This document shows positions 11,405-22,800 of a DNA stretch of 64,000 bases, one piece after another; the first letter of the stretch is position 1; each line of letters opens with the position of its first letter. The stretch spans positions 1,426,001 through 1,490,000 of the forward strand of contig JAUFSD010000011.1 of NCBI GenBank assembly GCA_033030425.1, read 5' to 3'. Under the pieces are notes generated by a model. The model saw only the letters and a list, made by a program, of their open reading frames with translations, was not told where the DNA came from and did not search any database. The position numbers and the translations under genes are program-made. This stretch comes from Verpa conica. Lineage: Eukaryota > Ascomycota > Pezizomycetes > Pezizales > Morchellaceae.

Positions 11405-13230
11405 TACAGCGTCATCTCACAAATCCTCTTTTTTTTTTTGGAGATGCACGTCCTTTTGTCACACATCTCTTCAAACCTAGTCAGCCGTCCCTTTTATGTC
11501 CGTAATCGATAAACATGCCCCTCGGAGATTACTCACGAGAACCCTCTTCGCAGGAAAGAAGCCATTCTCGGTAATCCAGGGACCCGGGTAACGATGCACC
11601 AACCAAACCACGGATTCTATAGGGTCAGGAGAAAAAAGGACCGCTGGAAACAATGCTCCCCCTTCAGGGTCCTCAGTCTCGCAGGATTAGTGTGCTAGAA
11701 AAACGCATCGTCACAGCAGCCAAGGCAAAACGCCAAGGCGGGGCTATGAGGGGGTGGGCGGGGTCTTGGGGAAATTTCTTTTTTTTTTCTCAATAGTATA
11801 GTGTAACTATTGGGGAGTGATGAGTTGGAGATGTGCCACGAATAGGTGGTCGGGTTTAGTGGTCGCATAATGTATAGTATATTAGATGTGTTGGATAACG
11901 AGGGATATAAGTATATTTAGGTTCTTGCCGAGCTGGTTTGGGGGCGGTTCTCGGGTTCGCTAGCATGTGTATCGTCGAGTGCTGGGTGGTGAGTGTAGGT
12001 TTGTCACGGGATTGCCAAGGTGTGTATGCGTGTGTGGGACATGGGTTATAGGTACTTTCTTCGCTGGTTTGGGTACAGAGGTAGAGAGACCGTAATAGAT
12101 GGTTATTTTTATGCGTAAACGGCCTAATATTTCGGAATTCCTTTCAAGTAAAGCATTAGTTTACCTGAACTCACTTGCAAATTTGAAATTCTTAACCTTT
12201 CCCGGCATTCTCTCGTGCGGTTATCGTCGTAGCTTTATTAAACAGATCTACCACGGCTCAAGAGAGGTTTTAGCGAGTCCCCGGCAACTATCTGGAAAAG
12301 CTGGAGGAAGAAATTCTTTAAAGCGGGGAGAAGATATACTATGGGGTCTATTACACCCCAGAAGCACTTCAAGTGTTATGCGACTGATTATAGAAGATAA
12401 GCTAGGAGATATTGAGAAGTCTGTGGAGTATGCAGGGCGTTAACTAGGGCAAAGACCAGAGCGCACAATAGTTGTCATTGAAAACTCCACCGAGAAGATT
12501 GTTTCTGTAAGCAAGAGCCACACCACCGATATCTCACCGGGGGAACAGGCTCCTCTAGGGAAACTTGTACAGTTAGTAGATAAGGGTTTAACTGTTTTTT
12601 GGGCTATTTGGTTGTTTGTAATACTAGCGTGAGGATAGACAGAATAGAGAAAATTCAAAGCGTATAAGCGAAACCTGGCAAAAACACAAGGCTGCATACA
12701 AGTACTTTTCCCCGGCGAAATCTGTGCATATATGCATGTTACTTTATGCGATGAGCGGAATTCTGGTAGAAGTAAGCTTTTGCATGGATTTACCTAATCA
12801 TCACTTTTCTTGTGCTTTATGTCATAAGTACATGTAGATGTATGTACATGATGGCATTTTTATGTATATTTAGTTAAAGTGCTAACTCTAGCATTTTACT
12901 CTTCCTGTCTACTCTGTAGTTGCTCCTGTATTTTACATCATCATAGATCACTCGCCTATGGATTCGCATACGCCTGGCGCGCAGTCGTTACACCAGCATA
13001 TCTAGGGTGGATGGGTTCTAGACAAAGGTATAGTCAATGAACCGCCGGAGCGGTCTATTGTCTAGTACCTAGGGGTGCATGACTCTGCTGACCTGATTGG
13101 TTGATTGAATAACCGTGAACATGGGAGCTCCTACGTGATATTTATATCTTTAACACCCTAAGCGAAGATATTCCACGCGACAGGAATTACTAATAACTTT
13201 TTTTCCTGTTATTATATATTTACACAAGGC

Positions 13231-13245
13231 TGGTCGGGCTGTAAG
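13231..13245 (+). repeat. LINE target-site duplication, left copy
   Basis: TGGTCGGGCTGTAAG matches 13 of 15 bases of the sequence directly after the LINE poly-A tail. Confidence 0.8.
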
Positions 13246-14877
13246 GACAATTGGTTTGACAAGTCCTTTAATCAGCTTCACAACACACTCCTTTTACACA
13301 CTCCCACAAAAAAAGTTTCATCATGGTCGAAGCCCTGGTGGAACCCCAATCTTTCTCAATTAAGATCCATCTATCACAGTGTTCATAAGTCCTTCCGCAA
13401 AGGACTTTCCCCTCCATTTGAGCTTAAAGCGGCCAAAAATGCCTACTTTAACGCCATTAAAAAGGCCAAACGCGACCACTGGAATGCGTTTGTGTCCAAC
13501 GCTTCCCCTTCCGATATGTGGCGCCTCAAGAAAATGGCCACCAGATCAGAGGATCGGATTCCCTCCATTCCCAACTCCCCCACACCCCAAATACTGAATG
13601 AAAATTTAGTAAAAGCATTTTTTCCCCCAAGGCCCGACACGGGCTCCCCCGTTCCCCTACGACATCATAATGTTCCTGTCATTACACTGGAAGAAGTTCA
13701 AATCGTTCTTTCCAAAACTTCCAATCTTTCAGCACCGGGCCCTGACTCCATCCCCTACTCGGTATGGAAAGGCATTCACAGAATTAACCTGACAGTCATT
13801 CCCAGAATTCTTACTCCCCTTTTAAAATACGGGTATCACCCACTTTCTCTTAAAAAGGCAAATGGTGTAGTCCTAGCCAAGCCAGGCAAAGACGACTACT
13901 CAGCCACCTCCTCATACCGAATAATCGTACTCCTCCAAACCTTCTCAAAAATTTTGGAGAAAGTAGTTACACTCAGACTAGCAAAGATAGCGAAAGCTAC
14001 TGGCCTAGTTCACCCACATCAGTGCGGCTCAGTCGCAGGCCTCTCCACCTCAGACGCCACCACAGTCTTTTACAATGAAATCAGAGCTATGCAGCTAGCG
14101 AAACTCAAAGTCTCCACTCTTTTTTTGGATATCAAGGGGGGTTTTGACAACGTGGTGAAACACACCCTTGCCTCCGTTCTTACCTCGCAGTCTACCCCCT
14201 CCTACATGGTTAATTGGATCCTCTCCTTTTTATCCGACCGCTGGGTTACCCTTCTTTACAAAGGCTCCCCAAAGCTAGCCGTCCCCGTTCAAGTAGGGGT
14301 CCCCCAAGGATCCCCCATCTCTCCTTTATTATTTGTTATTTACGTCAGCGTTCTACATCATCTGGAACCCTCACCTGGCATTACTTTATCGTACGTTGAC
14401 GATTTTGCTATTACGGTTGCCTCCCCCACAGTGGAGGAAAACATTCTTTTACTTCAAGAAAATTATTATCGCCTCAAAAACGATGCAGCTCCCCGTAACG
14501 TGTCCTTCTCAGTTGCCAAAACTGAGCTGATGCACTGGCGCACCCCCAGAGACAAGTCACTCATTTCACACCTTCCTGTGTGCATCGATGGTCACACCTT
14601 TTATCCAAAACCAATAGTCCGGTGGGTCGGCTACTGGTTCTCACCTTCATTTAATCCAAACGATCACTTTTTAAGAAGACTGGCCTCCGCCCAGGCCTCC
14701 TTTGGTATTCTTCACAGATTTTCCTCCCCCGGGAAAGGGCTTTCCTCAAGTAATTGCAGGAAACTAGCCACCCTTGCTATCCGCCCTATGCTTACCTACG
14801 GCGCCACTCTTTTTACCCCCACCTCAGCCCTAAAAGAAATGGAGGTCTTTTGGAACTCCGTTCTCAGGTGGGCTCTC
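13246..14877 (+). pseudogene. LINE reverse transcriptase, 5' segment
   Basis: The frame is open with no stop from the truncated 5' end (KSFNQLHNTLL, then SWSKPWWNPNLSQLR, the usual linker between endonuclease and RT) through all RT motifs to W-A-L at 14869-14877. There it enters the inserted LTR and, read on, meets a foreign stop at 15025-15027. Joined to 16135 at the duplication, the frame continues without a shift (WAL then GCFRATNLHALWAEA), so the insertion is the only coding break apart from the missing 5' part. Confidence 0.85.
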
Positions 14878-16129
14878 TGTAACGGGGGCACTCCCAGGGG
14901 AGTACTGCCGTACCAAAAAAAACCAACAACCTCCCTTTCTGACGAGAAGCTTCAGCAGCGAGGCTTAGAACCGCTCGTCAACACAGAAGGTCGACAGTCC
15001 CTAGGCAAAACAGGAATAAGGATTTAATGGATAGATAACTAAAGACTTTAAAAGGCTCTGCTTCCCAGGGGAAGACAAATGTCTTTAGCAAAGAGTATGA
15101 GGGTCTCTGAACAACGGTTGTTCGTTGACTAGCAAGAATGATTGTCCTGGGGGAAGGACGGGTTTAAGCTATGATTTTGATTGCGAGCAGGCTGCCAAGA
15201 AGCGGGGGAACAATTCCTCCGTGCTTGGAAATCAACTGAGTCTAGAGCGCCCCTAAGAACTAGCGGGGTCGATAGACTAGCGACTAAAAAGCGTTGGTTA
15301 CTAAAAGCTCTGTAACTATTGCTAAAATGGTCCGATTTCAAATCCGATTGCACCTATGGATTCGCAGCACTGTCCCCCATATACCCTCCGAGTTTGGTTC
15401 GGTTGGACGAATTTTCCTGACGGTTTTGGGGTTATTTTTGGGGTCCAAAACTTGTCTTTTTGTTAGGGAATCAGCAACTCAGGGGGCTCCTCTGCAAACG
15501 GCAGGTGGCACAGTGGGGGCGCCTCGGGGTGTTAGAAACACAGAGTCCCCTAGGTAGGGTAACCCACTGGTGATTCCTGCCGTTGCTTAGATTCCTTTCC
15601 CACGTTCCTAGTCCAACCCTGGTCGTGGCGGAGAGGTAATCTTGATCCATAAGGACTCCAGGGCGACGCACAAGGCCTAGCCCATATGGTTCGATTCGTG
15701 ACGCCGCCAGGTTAATTATTTATTTTGCTGGCGGCCCTAACTACTAAGCGTAGCTTTGCTCTCGTTTCATGGCTCTCGGCCTCCCATAAGATTGGCCATC
15801 AGCGAAGCTGTTATTATTCCTCCTAGAGGAACAGGAGCTTAACTCTGTTCATGGAGGTAACTGCTTCAGTCTCATTGCACTAGTATCTCCCGTAGCTATA
15901 AGCCACAGACGCATTACTCTGGTCTCTGTCGCATACCGACGACGGTGAGCTTCGCTCCGTCCTAGGAGCTCGCCAGCTCGCTTAGGGATCGGGCTATCAT
16001 AGTAATGACTTTCCTTAGTATCTATTGACTGGAATGAGATAGCTAGTCCTATGCCTCAAGGGAGATCCTTAGGTGTCTCTATATGGAGAGGTACTTGAGA
16101 CTAGTCATGTCGATGGTTAAATTGTCACA
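14878..16129. mobile_element. solo LTR (1,252 bp) nested in the LINE
   Basis: The element starts TGTAACGGGG and ends TTGTCACA, so it has TG...CA ends with an imperfect short inverted repeat (TGTAAC / GTCACA). It is flanked by a perfect 5-bp duplication CTCTC at 14873-14877 and 16130-16134. Removing it with one CTCTC restores the LINE reading frame. It contains no coding frame with retroelement domains and no second LTR, so it is best read as a solo LTR left by recombination between two LTRs, of Gypsy or Copia type. A non-autonomous LTR element is the alternative. Confidence 0.85.
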
Positions 16130-16929
16130 CTCTCGGCTGCTTCAGAGCAACCAATCTACACGCCCTATGGGCGGAGGCCTCCACCCCCCCATTAGTTCTC
16201 TATCTTCATTATCTTAAAATTAAACATGCCATCAGGGTTGCAACAGCCCACCCTCTCAACAACCCAGTTACGGCCCGGTTCAATATTTCCTTCCCGACCA
16301 TTTCACCCGAACGGAGCTATTCACACTCCGAGCTTCTTAAAGGACTTCCCAATCCCCCTAAAAAATGGAACTCGACTGCCAAGGCGGGAGTCAATCACCT
16401 ACCCATTGAGTTCCTAGGCTCCCTTATAAAATCGCTACTAGGCTCCAATCTTAGCCACAGAAACTACTCAATGGCTATCAAACAACAACTTCTAAAGAAT
16501 TGGGAGATTCTTTATCCCCCACCCAATTACTACAAATATGGGTGCTCGCTCACAACACCATACTTTATGTCTCTTCATAAGTATCAGTCTTCCCGTCTCC
16601 ACCAAATGCGTGTGGAAAAAAGTTATCTAAACGCCCATAAGTCGTGGATTAATCTCCACACAACCGACATCTGTCCCAGGTGTTCTCTCTCTCCCGAAAC
16701 TACGGAGCATGTTCTTTTACACTGCCCTAGCCTCTCCGTCTCCAGAGATTCTTTACTACCTAACGTTATCTCCCTCGACGAAATTTGGAGCTCCGAAGCC
16801 CTATTGCTACTTGTCGGAGTTTTTGTTGTACAAAACAAGATCAACTTTCCAAAGAAGGCACTCCCGTCACCAGTGCCATCTCCCTCCACCATGTCTTCCC
16901 TCACCTCCATTACTTACTCCGAAACATAA
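16130..16929 (+). pseudogene. LINE reverse transcriptase, 3' segment
   Basis: This continues the RT polyprotein after the LTR: LGCFRATNLHALWAEASTPP, a helical region, then the zinc motif CPRC...HVLLHC (about 16669-16728). The frame stops at 16927-16929. A non-coding 3' tail of about 230 nt runs to the poly-A. Confidence 0.8.
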
Positions 16930-17189
16930 GGAGTCATCAACCCTCTCAAGTCCGTGTATAACGGCAACAAGACAATAAGTCGCTAGAAGAAGGACAGAAA
17001 CGTGCAGTGCATTTTATTTGCTTTTCTTTTGTGTTTAATTTTATAATTTTGGAATTTTGGAAGGGGACGAGTTTTATTTTTAGGAAGGGGAAGGGTTCTT
17101 TTTAGGTCATAGTTTATACTGCATACCAGATTTTGTACCCAGAACAATAAAATCGCTTGAATTAAAAAAAAAAAAAAAAAAAAAAAAAA

Positions 17190-17204
17190 TGGTCGGGTTG
17201 TGAG
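17190..17204 (+). repeat. LINE target-site duplication, right copy
   Basis: TGGTCGGGTTGTGAG follows the A tail and pairs with the left copy at 13231-13245. Confidence 0.8.
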
Positions 17205-17428
17205 CGTTATGATGTAGATCGTCACATGATCTGGTATCTTGGCGAGTAAACAAAGGCATCCCATCACCCCGCGGCTAAGCTATCCACCGAAGCACAACGG
17301 AAGTTAACCACCAGTCCACTCCTCCCTATACGATTAAGCGCGGAAGTAGGTCATAAATATAAACCTTAGCCATGGCTGACCAAGTCTTTTACCGCCAGTA
17401 TATTCTAGGTAGGTAGGTACCAGAAACC

Positions 17429-18259
17429 ATGGTCTCCAGAACCCAACTAATCAATCTTGTAGAAACTTGTCAATTGTTATTTGGCCAAGAAGTTCGGATA
17501 GTTCTTTTTATGGATGGATTGAACGACCATTACACTGATACAACCCACCATGGACTAATTATACCGAAGAAATACTCCCTCAAATCGCTTTCTCAGTGTG
17601 ATGTCAACGAGCGGATTCTGCTCCACGCCCATGAGAACCTTTATGGTGTTCAGACCAACCAAGGGTTATACCTTTTGTTCCTGGAGGTCCAGCGACGGAC
17701 GTCTGAGATCTTCAAGATCGACTCTGGCGGGAAGCGCTATACCACCGATAAGTCCAAGATTCCAGGGGGGCAAGTCGGGGCAGATATTACCCCGAGTAAA
17801 ACTACAGCGGCACCAGTCACATATATCATCCTCCCCGACGGGACCCAGATACCTCTCGAAGACGACAATGATATGAATGCTGAAAATGAATTTGGAGATG
17901 TAACTGTAAAAAGGATTAGAAAGTCACAAACACCTTTAACCGAAGACTCTCCCGAGTCTATGGGCCCCAGGTCTAGTCTAGAGATAGCAGACGAAGAAAG
18001 ACGCAAGAATTTACGAGAACGAATCGCAAAACTCGCGGCATTAACGACTAAGATCTCCGGGAATGACTCGTGCGAACAAGAGGCATCTGCATCAACAGTC
18101 TCAATAACACCCTGCGTTTCTTGTAGGAGTGGTTCAACTACACCAGCGGTGGAGCGGGAAAGGGTTTTGGAGCTTAATCGAAAAATCATCAGGGAGGAGT
18201 TGACTTTAGCGATTCGTGGGATCTTTGGTAGTTTTGCTGAGCATATGAAGGGGGATTAG
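17429..18259 (+). CDS. hypothetical protein, 276 aa
   Basis: A single open frame with a good start context (GAAACCATGG). Residues 1 to about 95 look globular (LVETCQLLFGQEVRIVLFMDG, NERILLHAHENLYGVQ). A Ser/Thr/Gly-rich linker follows, then TYIILPDGTQIPLEDD, a basic patch (TVKRIRKS), a charged helix (DEERRKNLRERIAKLAAL) and a C-terminal amphipathic helix (NRKIIREELTLAIRGIFGSF). There is no signal peptide or membrane segment and I recognise no family. It begins about 240 nt after the LINE poly-A tail, so the LINE inserted into its upstream region. Confidence 0.55.
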   Translation: MVSRTQLINLVETCQLLFGQEVRIVLFMDGLNDHYTDTTHHGLIIPKKYSLKSLSQCDVNERILLHAHENLYGVQTNQGLYLLFLEVQRRTSEIFKIDSGGKRYTTDKSKIPGGQVGADITPSKTTAAPVTYIILPDGTQIPLEDDNDMNAENEFGDVTVKRIRKSQTPLTEDSPESMGPRSSLEIADEERRKNLRERIAKLAALTTKISGNDSCEQEASASTVSITPCVSCRSGSTTPAVERERVLELNRKIIREELTLAIRGIFGSFAEHMKGD

Positions 18260-19470
18260 TCCGGGGATGCCCGGAACGGGTTTCTGGTTTTGTGAGGTTT
18301 TTTTTCTTATTTTTTTTTTGGAGGGGGGGGTGGTCTTTTCTACTTCAGACGGTTTGTATATGTTTTTCCTTATATGTTATGTTTTGCTGATGTATGGTGA
18401 CCATCCATTACCTTTCCCTGAATCATTCATTGTCTATAGGCATTGTGACTTGCTCGGGAATAGTCACCTGAGAGATCATCAGTCCGTATACATGAGGGTA
18501 ATATCGTTCTGCAAGGTGTTTCTAGTTGTGTGTCTAGGAAAAATTTGGTTGCTTTATGCATCTAACTATAATCGCATAATATAGTTTCAATCTATAGTCT
18601 AGACTACAGTTTTTCTACTTAGCGGAAGACTAGTTAAATTACAAAAGCCCTTACAGTTCTCTTGGATTCGACGTCACATGGACCCCTTACCTTACGAAAA
18701 CGGATCCGAGACACTGATACCTCATCGCATCTTGTTTCGGGTTAATCGTTGGAATTTCCCTAAGATCCGAAGCTTTCTAGACTGGGAAACTATGTGTTTT
18801 GCCTAAATTTATACATCACTGCACCACCCAAGGATCACCAAGCCCGGTGAAAACGTATAAATCTAAGTTCGGGACTGAAAAGACGTCATTAGACTCTAAT
18901 GCACTTCCCAGGATGGAGTACGGCTTGGCTTATTATAGTTCCCGGTACTGTGGGACGGAATGCTGTTGCAGAAGCAAGTTGCCGAGTTTTGGAACGGGCG
19001 ATCGGCGGATTCAACGGACCGAGAACCGTGGGTCTATTACCACCAATTCTTTCGATTGGTCAAAGATTAAACGGTCGGTGAAGTCTGGTTAACTACGGTA
19101 TTGAAAGGTGAAATAAAACTAATTCTCTATGCATGTGTATGGCGGGTTTCATAGATTCACTCATAATCACTCGGTTGATCATTACTCGCACATCCTGATT
19201 TCTCCCTTCTTTTAGAGTGGTCATGAATTATAATTATTGACATACAGGTTGTTATCCCCAATAATTCAGCTGCCCATTCCTAAAAACATATATAACTCTC
19301 TTCTGAACTCATGTCATCACATAATAGCGTATCCACCAGACCATACAACGCCACTGGTTATTCCGGAAGCAAAAGAGTACTATATATCATGGTAATTAAG
19401 CCTTTATTCCAAATAAAAAAATGTGGGAGGAGTGTCACACACCTGTCTAAGCTTCAAAACCGTGATTTAT
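18260..19470. other. intergenic, no gene seen
   Basis: Spacer with T/G-rich tracts just after the previous stop. Overlapping frames at 18799-19092 have no family signal. Confidence 0.4.
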
Positions 19471-19881
19471 CTAAACAGGGACCCAAGTGACAGGGACACG
19501 TCCAAGCTGAACAGCTTGATTATTCGTCAACGCATCAAGACCTTGCCTTGAAAGAACCCATCCTCCAAGGGCGACGTCAACAGCAGTGACAGTAATCGTT
19601 TTGCCGGTCGCAGCATAGGTGACATTGTACTTTTTCCCGCAGTTTGCAGAATTCCATCCTGCAATCTCGGAAGAGCCACCGATATAGGGGTAGCCGGGGA
19701 TCTGTGAAAGTGTTTGATATCCCTTGGTGTAGAGTCCGTTGGATCCGTCACTGCAAGCTATGACGAGGGTGGAAAGGGAGCCAGTATCGTAGGTTGTATC
19801 ATAGGCTGCGGTGCCGGAGCTTTGTGCCAATGTGGAGGCAGCGAGGGTAAGAACGGTGGCGATGGTAGTGAAGAACTGCAT
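19471..19881 (-). CDS. cerato-platanin family secreted protein
   Basis: A 136-aa protein with a signal peptide (MQFFTTIATVLTLAASTLAQ) and the cerato-platanin fold signature: YDTTYDTGSLSTLVIACSDG, a GYPYIGG loop, EIAGWNSANCG, and the C-terminal LTNNQAVQLGRVPVTWVPV. The size matches the family (about 130-150 aa). Cerato-platanins are small secreted double-psi beta-barrel proteins that bind chitin oligomers, loosen walls and are sensed by plants. Only two cysteines remain in the mature part (C43 and C81). The second pair of the usual four is missing, since the CGxC site reads CGKK and the C-terminal cysteine is absent. The start lies in AATCATGC with a TATA element about 145 nt upstream. Confidence 0.92.
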   Translation of the reverse strand: MQFFTTIATVLTLAASTLAQSSGTAAYDTTYDTGSLSTLVIACSDGSNGLYTKGYQTLSQIPGYPYIGGSSEIAGWNSANCGKKYNVTYAATGKTITVTAVDVALGGWVLSRQGLDALTNNQAVQLGRVPVTWVPV

Positions 19882-22800
19882 GATTATCTTTGGAGGTTGT
19901 TTTAGAGGAGGATGAATTATACGAAGTAAAACTGTATAAAGCGAGTGTAGAGTAGCGAGTGGAAGTTAGAGACGCTGATGGGTGAGGAAGAAAGAAACAA
20001 ATCTAGGGGGATATAGATGAAGGTTTATATACCCTCTCAAGTATCACATCATCGCTACAATAAACCAGAAGGGAAACAAAAACATCACGTTGTTGAGTCT
20101 TTTTTTGTTGTAAGGAACCTCACGTGGAGGTGGTGCTTCGTGTGTATAGTTTTCCGAATTGTTTTCGGAAATGATTACTCTCACCAGTACAGCTCGTATT
20201 TACTAGCTTACCCTCCTGCAGAGATATTGCTTTCTCCCGAAAAGAACTAAAAAGCTCATGAGCGATGAAATCACGGGGACATCCCCGCATCTCATGCAGG
20301 TGTCTTGGACCATATGGGGTACAAACACCTTACCCAATAAAGCACACCTCGCCAAAAGAATGGTCGAAAAGGGCACTTTTCTCCTAAGTGCTTATAATTG
20401 TTATGTAGTACAGTAGCAATTACGAAGTGGTGTAGGGATTCTCGAAGCTTGTGTGACACGGTTGACGGCTCCCAAAGCTTTGGCGAATTGCTATTTATAA
20501 CACCATGCATGGCGATCGATCAAAAAACGTCATAATATCCTTGCGCATGGGTAATTTTTAGCTCTGGATGCTCCAACATTCAGGTTCTAAGTGCTCCTTC
20601 AGGCTGAAGAGAGTGATAACTGAGGTGGTTATTGTTTTGTGTCGTGGTGGTGGTGAGAGCATCCTCTTGGGGTTCTAGAGATCACCTGTAAGAAAAGTTG
20701 CCGTTTACCCATTGGGGTGCTAAAGAACGACAATAGGCACATGTGTGCTACCCTTTTTAAGGCTTTATTGTCGCGATGTCTCAATAATTGTAAAAATAAG
20801 AAAAGAAACAACCGAGGTATATTTCACACATTGGATAAAGCAGTGTAGTTATCCACTTTAATTGGGCAAGTTACAAGGTGAGAGGCTCCTGTCTCTCGGA
20901 AACTAACCGTCCAGATCTTTAGTCGTACGATGACGGTTCACGTTGAGTATCTATTCATCTCATCTATCGCAAGGTGTTACGAGATGTCGGACGTCAGTCG
21001 ATAGTTTGGTACCACAGATGTAAGACTAGATCCGTGGTCATATGGTGGGGGGTTGCGAGATTCGGAAGATGGCCGGTACCAACACCGTTGAGGGTTTATG
21101 TGCACTTCTATTCAGGTGGTTTAATATATGAGTACGTCTGTCGTCCATATATGTATGATTTTGCCTATTCCGATGTTTATTCTTCAAGATACTTAATTAG
21201 GACCAGCAGCCTACCCTACCGTATTCGCATATTAAAGGGTTATAAATATAGTCTTCATAATCTTTGGTAGTACTGGTACGTCCATTCGTATCCAATCAAC
21301 TGTACGACTAGCGGAGGTAATTATATAGTTTATAAATCATAGCCTTCTCTCCGTAGGCCTCGGTCCGCATGACTATTCCCCTCTATAATGTTTTATATCT
21401 CAGTACCAGGTACTGATATGCTCAAAATAGCTTATGAACTGACTCTGGCATACGCACCCGGCAGTTATGTTCCGGATGTCCTTATTCAAGCCGGGGTGTA
21501 TGTTGCTGGTAATTGTTTTGATCTGCATTGTCACTGACGCTAGTGGTTAGATGTATCATGGAAAATGAGAATTGTAAGAGGAACTAGCCTGATCACTTTG
21601 TAAGTTTGTAATTGACGTTCTGAGATTATACATGCTATGCCAAGAACATATATGGGGCATATCCACCTAAGTAGAACTCTAGCCATTACCAGGTGAGTAC
21701 CAGCTCCATATCTTCAAGTTTATTGTGTGATTATCTAAAGAGGTACAGATCAATACGAGTAACAAGGTTCCGACTGCCTAAAAAAACTCTGTATGGATCA
21801 CTAAGTTTTGTTAGTGAAATAAGCGGTTGCCACACTTTGCAACAGGTCATAAAATGACTTGTCTTATTCCCTTTATGGGGTCTGAATATTCAACGGAATA
21901 CCAAATTGACCAGGGTATTTTGTTTCTATAAAAGGTGGGCTTCTTACCCGTTTATTTCCTCTTAGATAGGTTAAAGAGCCATCAAGTTAAAGCTCAGTGG
22001 ACTTTATTCGTCAGCTATATCTCATCTGTGGGATTTCCCTAAGTCCTCCCGCTACATAAGGGATGGTGATCCCAGCCCTCGAGGCTAGAGTACTTCACTC
22101 TCAGAGACTAAATACCTCATTTTTGAGCGGTAATCTTCCAAGAGGGACTCGGTCCGTAGCGGGGATATAGAGTAGCTATATAAAAAGCATTGAATGGGAT
22201 TAGGAGAGTCGTGTAAGCATGTTATCGGTAGTTCAGCCGGAACGAGATGGGGGGTGTGGCATTGAAGAGGGAAACTGCAAGCTAATACCTCAGTAACGTG
22301 CGAGATGACTAAAGAAGGTCGCTTTATATATACCCTTAAAAAGTAAATGATCTACCTGTAGAGCTGTAGAAAGAAAACCTATACATGGCCGCACTTCCCT
22401 CTCCGACAGTTCCATTTCCCCTGACTATTAAAATAGACAATTGCCAAAGTCATAAATAAACTATCATCGACATACACTACACAAACATACATGTAGTTCT
22501 TCGAGTCCCCGCCATTAACCCCCATGACTCCAGCCACTCTCGAGATCGGAATAAACACGAAAGAAAGTTTGATAAGCCGGAAGGTGCTCTCCGCATCTCA
22601 ATCGGCCGCTTGCTCTCAGAAATCACCATGTCGGAAGTAAGGTGTAACATCGGTGCCTCACAGAACCCATTCGCGCAGTACTAAGGCAGAGTGGTTTCAG
22701 CCTTGTAACCCCACTACATACAAGAAAATAAGATTTCTTGACTGGATAAGCAATCTTCCTTATAGCTAATGCATGGCCAATAATTACTACCGTCTCTTCG

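Larger units (their letters stand above)
9004..13230. other. long non-coding stretch with a simple-sequence island
   Basis: From about 9.2 to 11.8 kb the sequence is unusually rich in homopolymers and microsatellites: T runs near 9368 and 9630, a (TC)n tract near 9405-9422, G runs near 10150 and 10730, and an A run near 10293-10310. Frames here (for example 10248-10900 on the minus strand) are translations of these tracts. A 114-codon frame at 12099-12443 (+) has no recognised family and is left uncalled. Such pyrimidine/purine tracts often flank strongly transcribed fungal genes, but I find no coding region to go with them. Confidence 0.45.
13246..17189 (+). mobile_element. non-LTR retrotransposon (LINE), 5'-truncated, split by an LTR
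   Basis: One frame runs from the 5' end (about 13246) to 14877 and resumes at 16130 after an inserted element. It encodes a reverse transcriptase with APGPDSIPYSVWKG, the motif A aspartate in FLDIKGGFDNV, GVPQGSPISPLLF and the catalytic YVDDF (about 14391-14405). The C-terminal part has the LINE zinc-binding motif CPRCSLSPETTEHVLLHC (CX2CX7HX4C). No endonuclease or ORF1 precedes it, so the copy is truncated. It ends in a 26-nt A tail (17164-17189) after an AATAAAA signal. A 15-bp near-perfect target-site duplication, TGGTCGGG(C/T)TGT(A/G)AG, lies at 13231-13245 and 17190-17204. The layout fits the Tad1/I-type LINEs of fungi. The frame is intact apart from the insertion, which argues that the copy is fairly young. 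No RNase H domain is visible. Confidence 0.9.

Noticed and set aside
15294..15671. Possible gene inside the LINE gap
   Set aside because: The interval is the solo LTR; these frames have no family signal.
15683..15692. GGTTCGATTC, a Pol III B-box-like sequence inside the LTR
   Set aside because: No matching A box or cloverleaf can be drawn around it.
18799..19092. Two overlapping plus-strand frames
   Set aside because: Short, no family, no start context; one reads AWLIIVPGTVG, which hints at a membrane segment but is too short to call.
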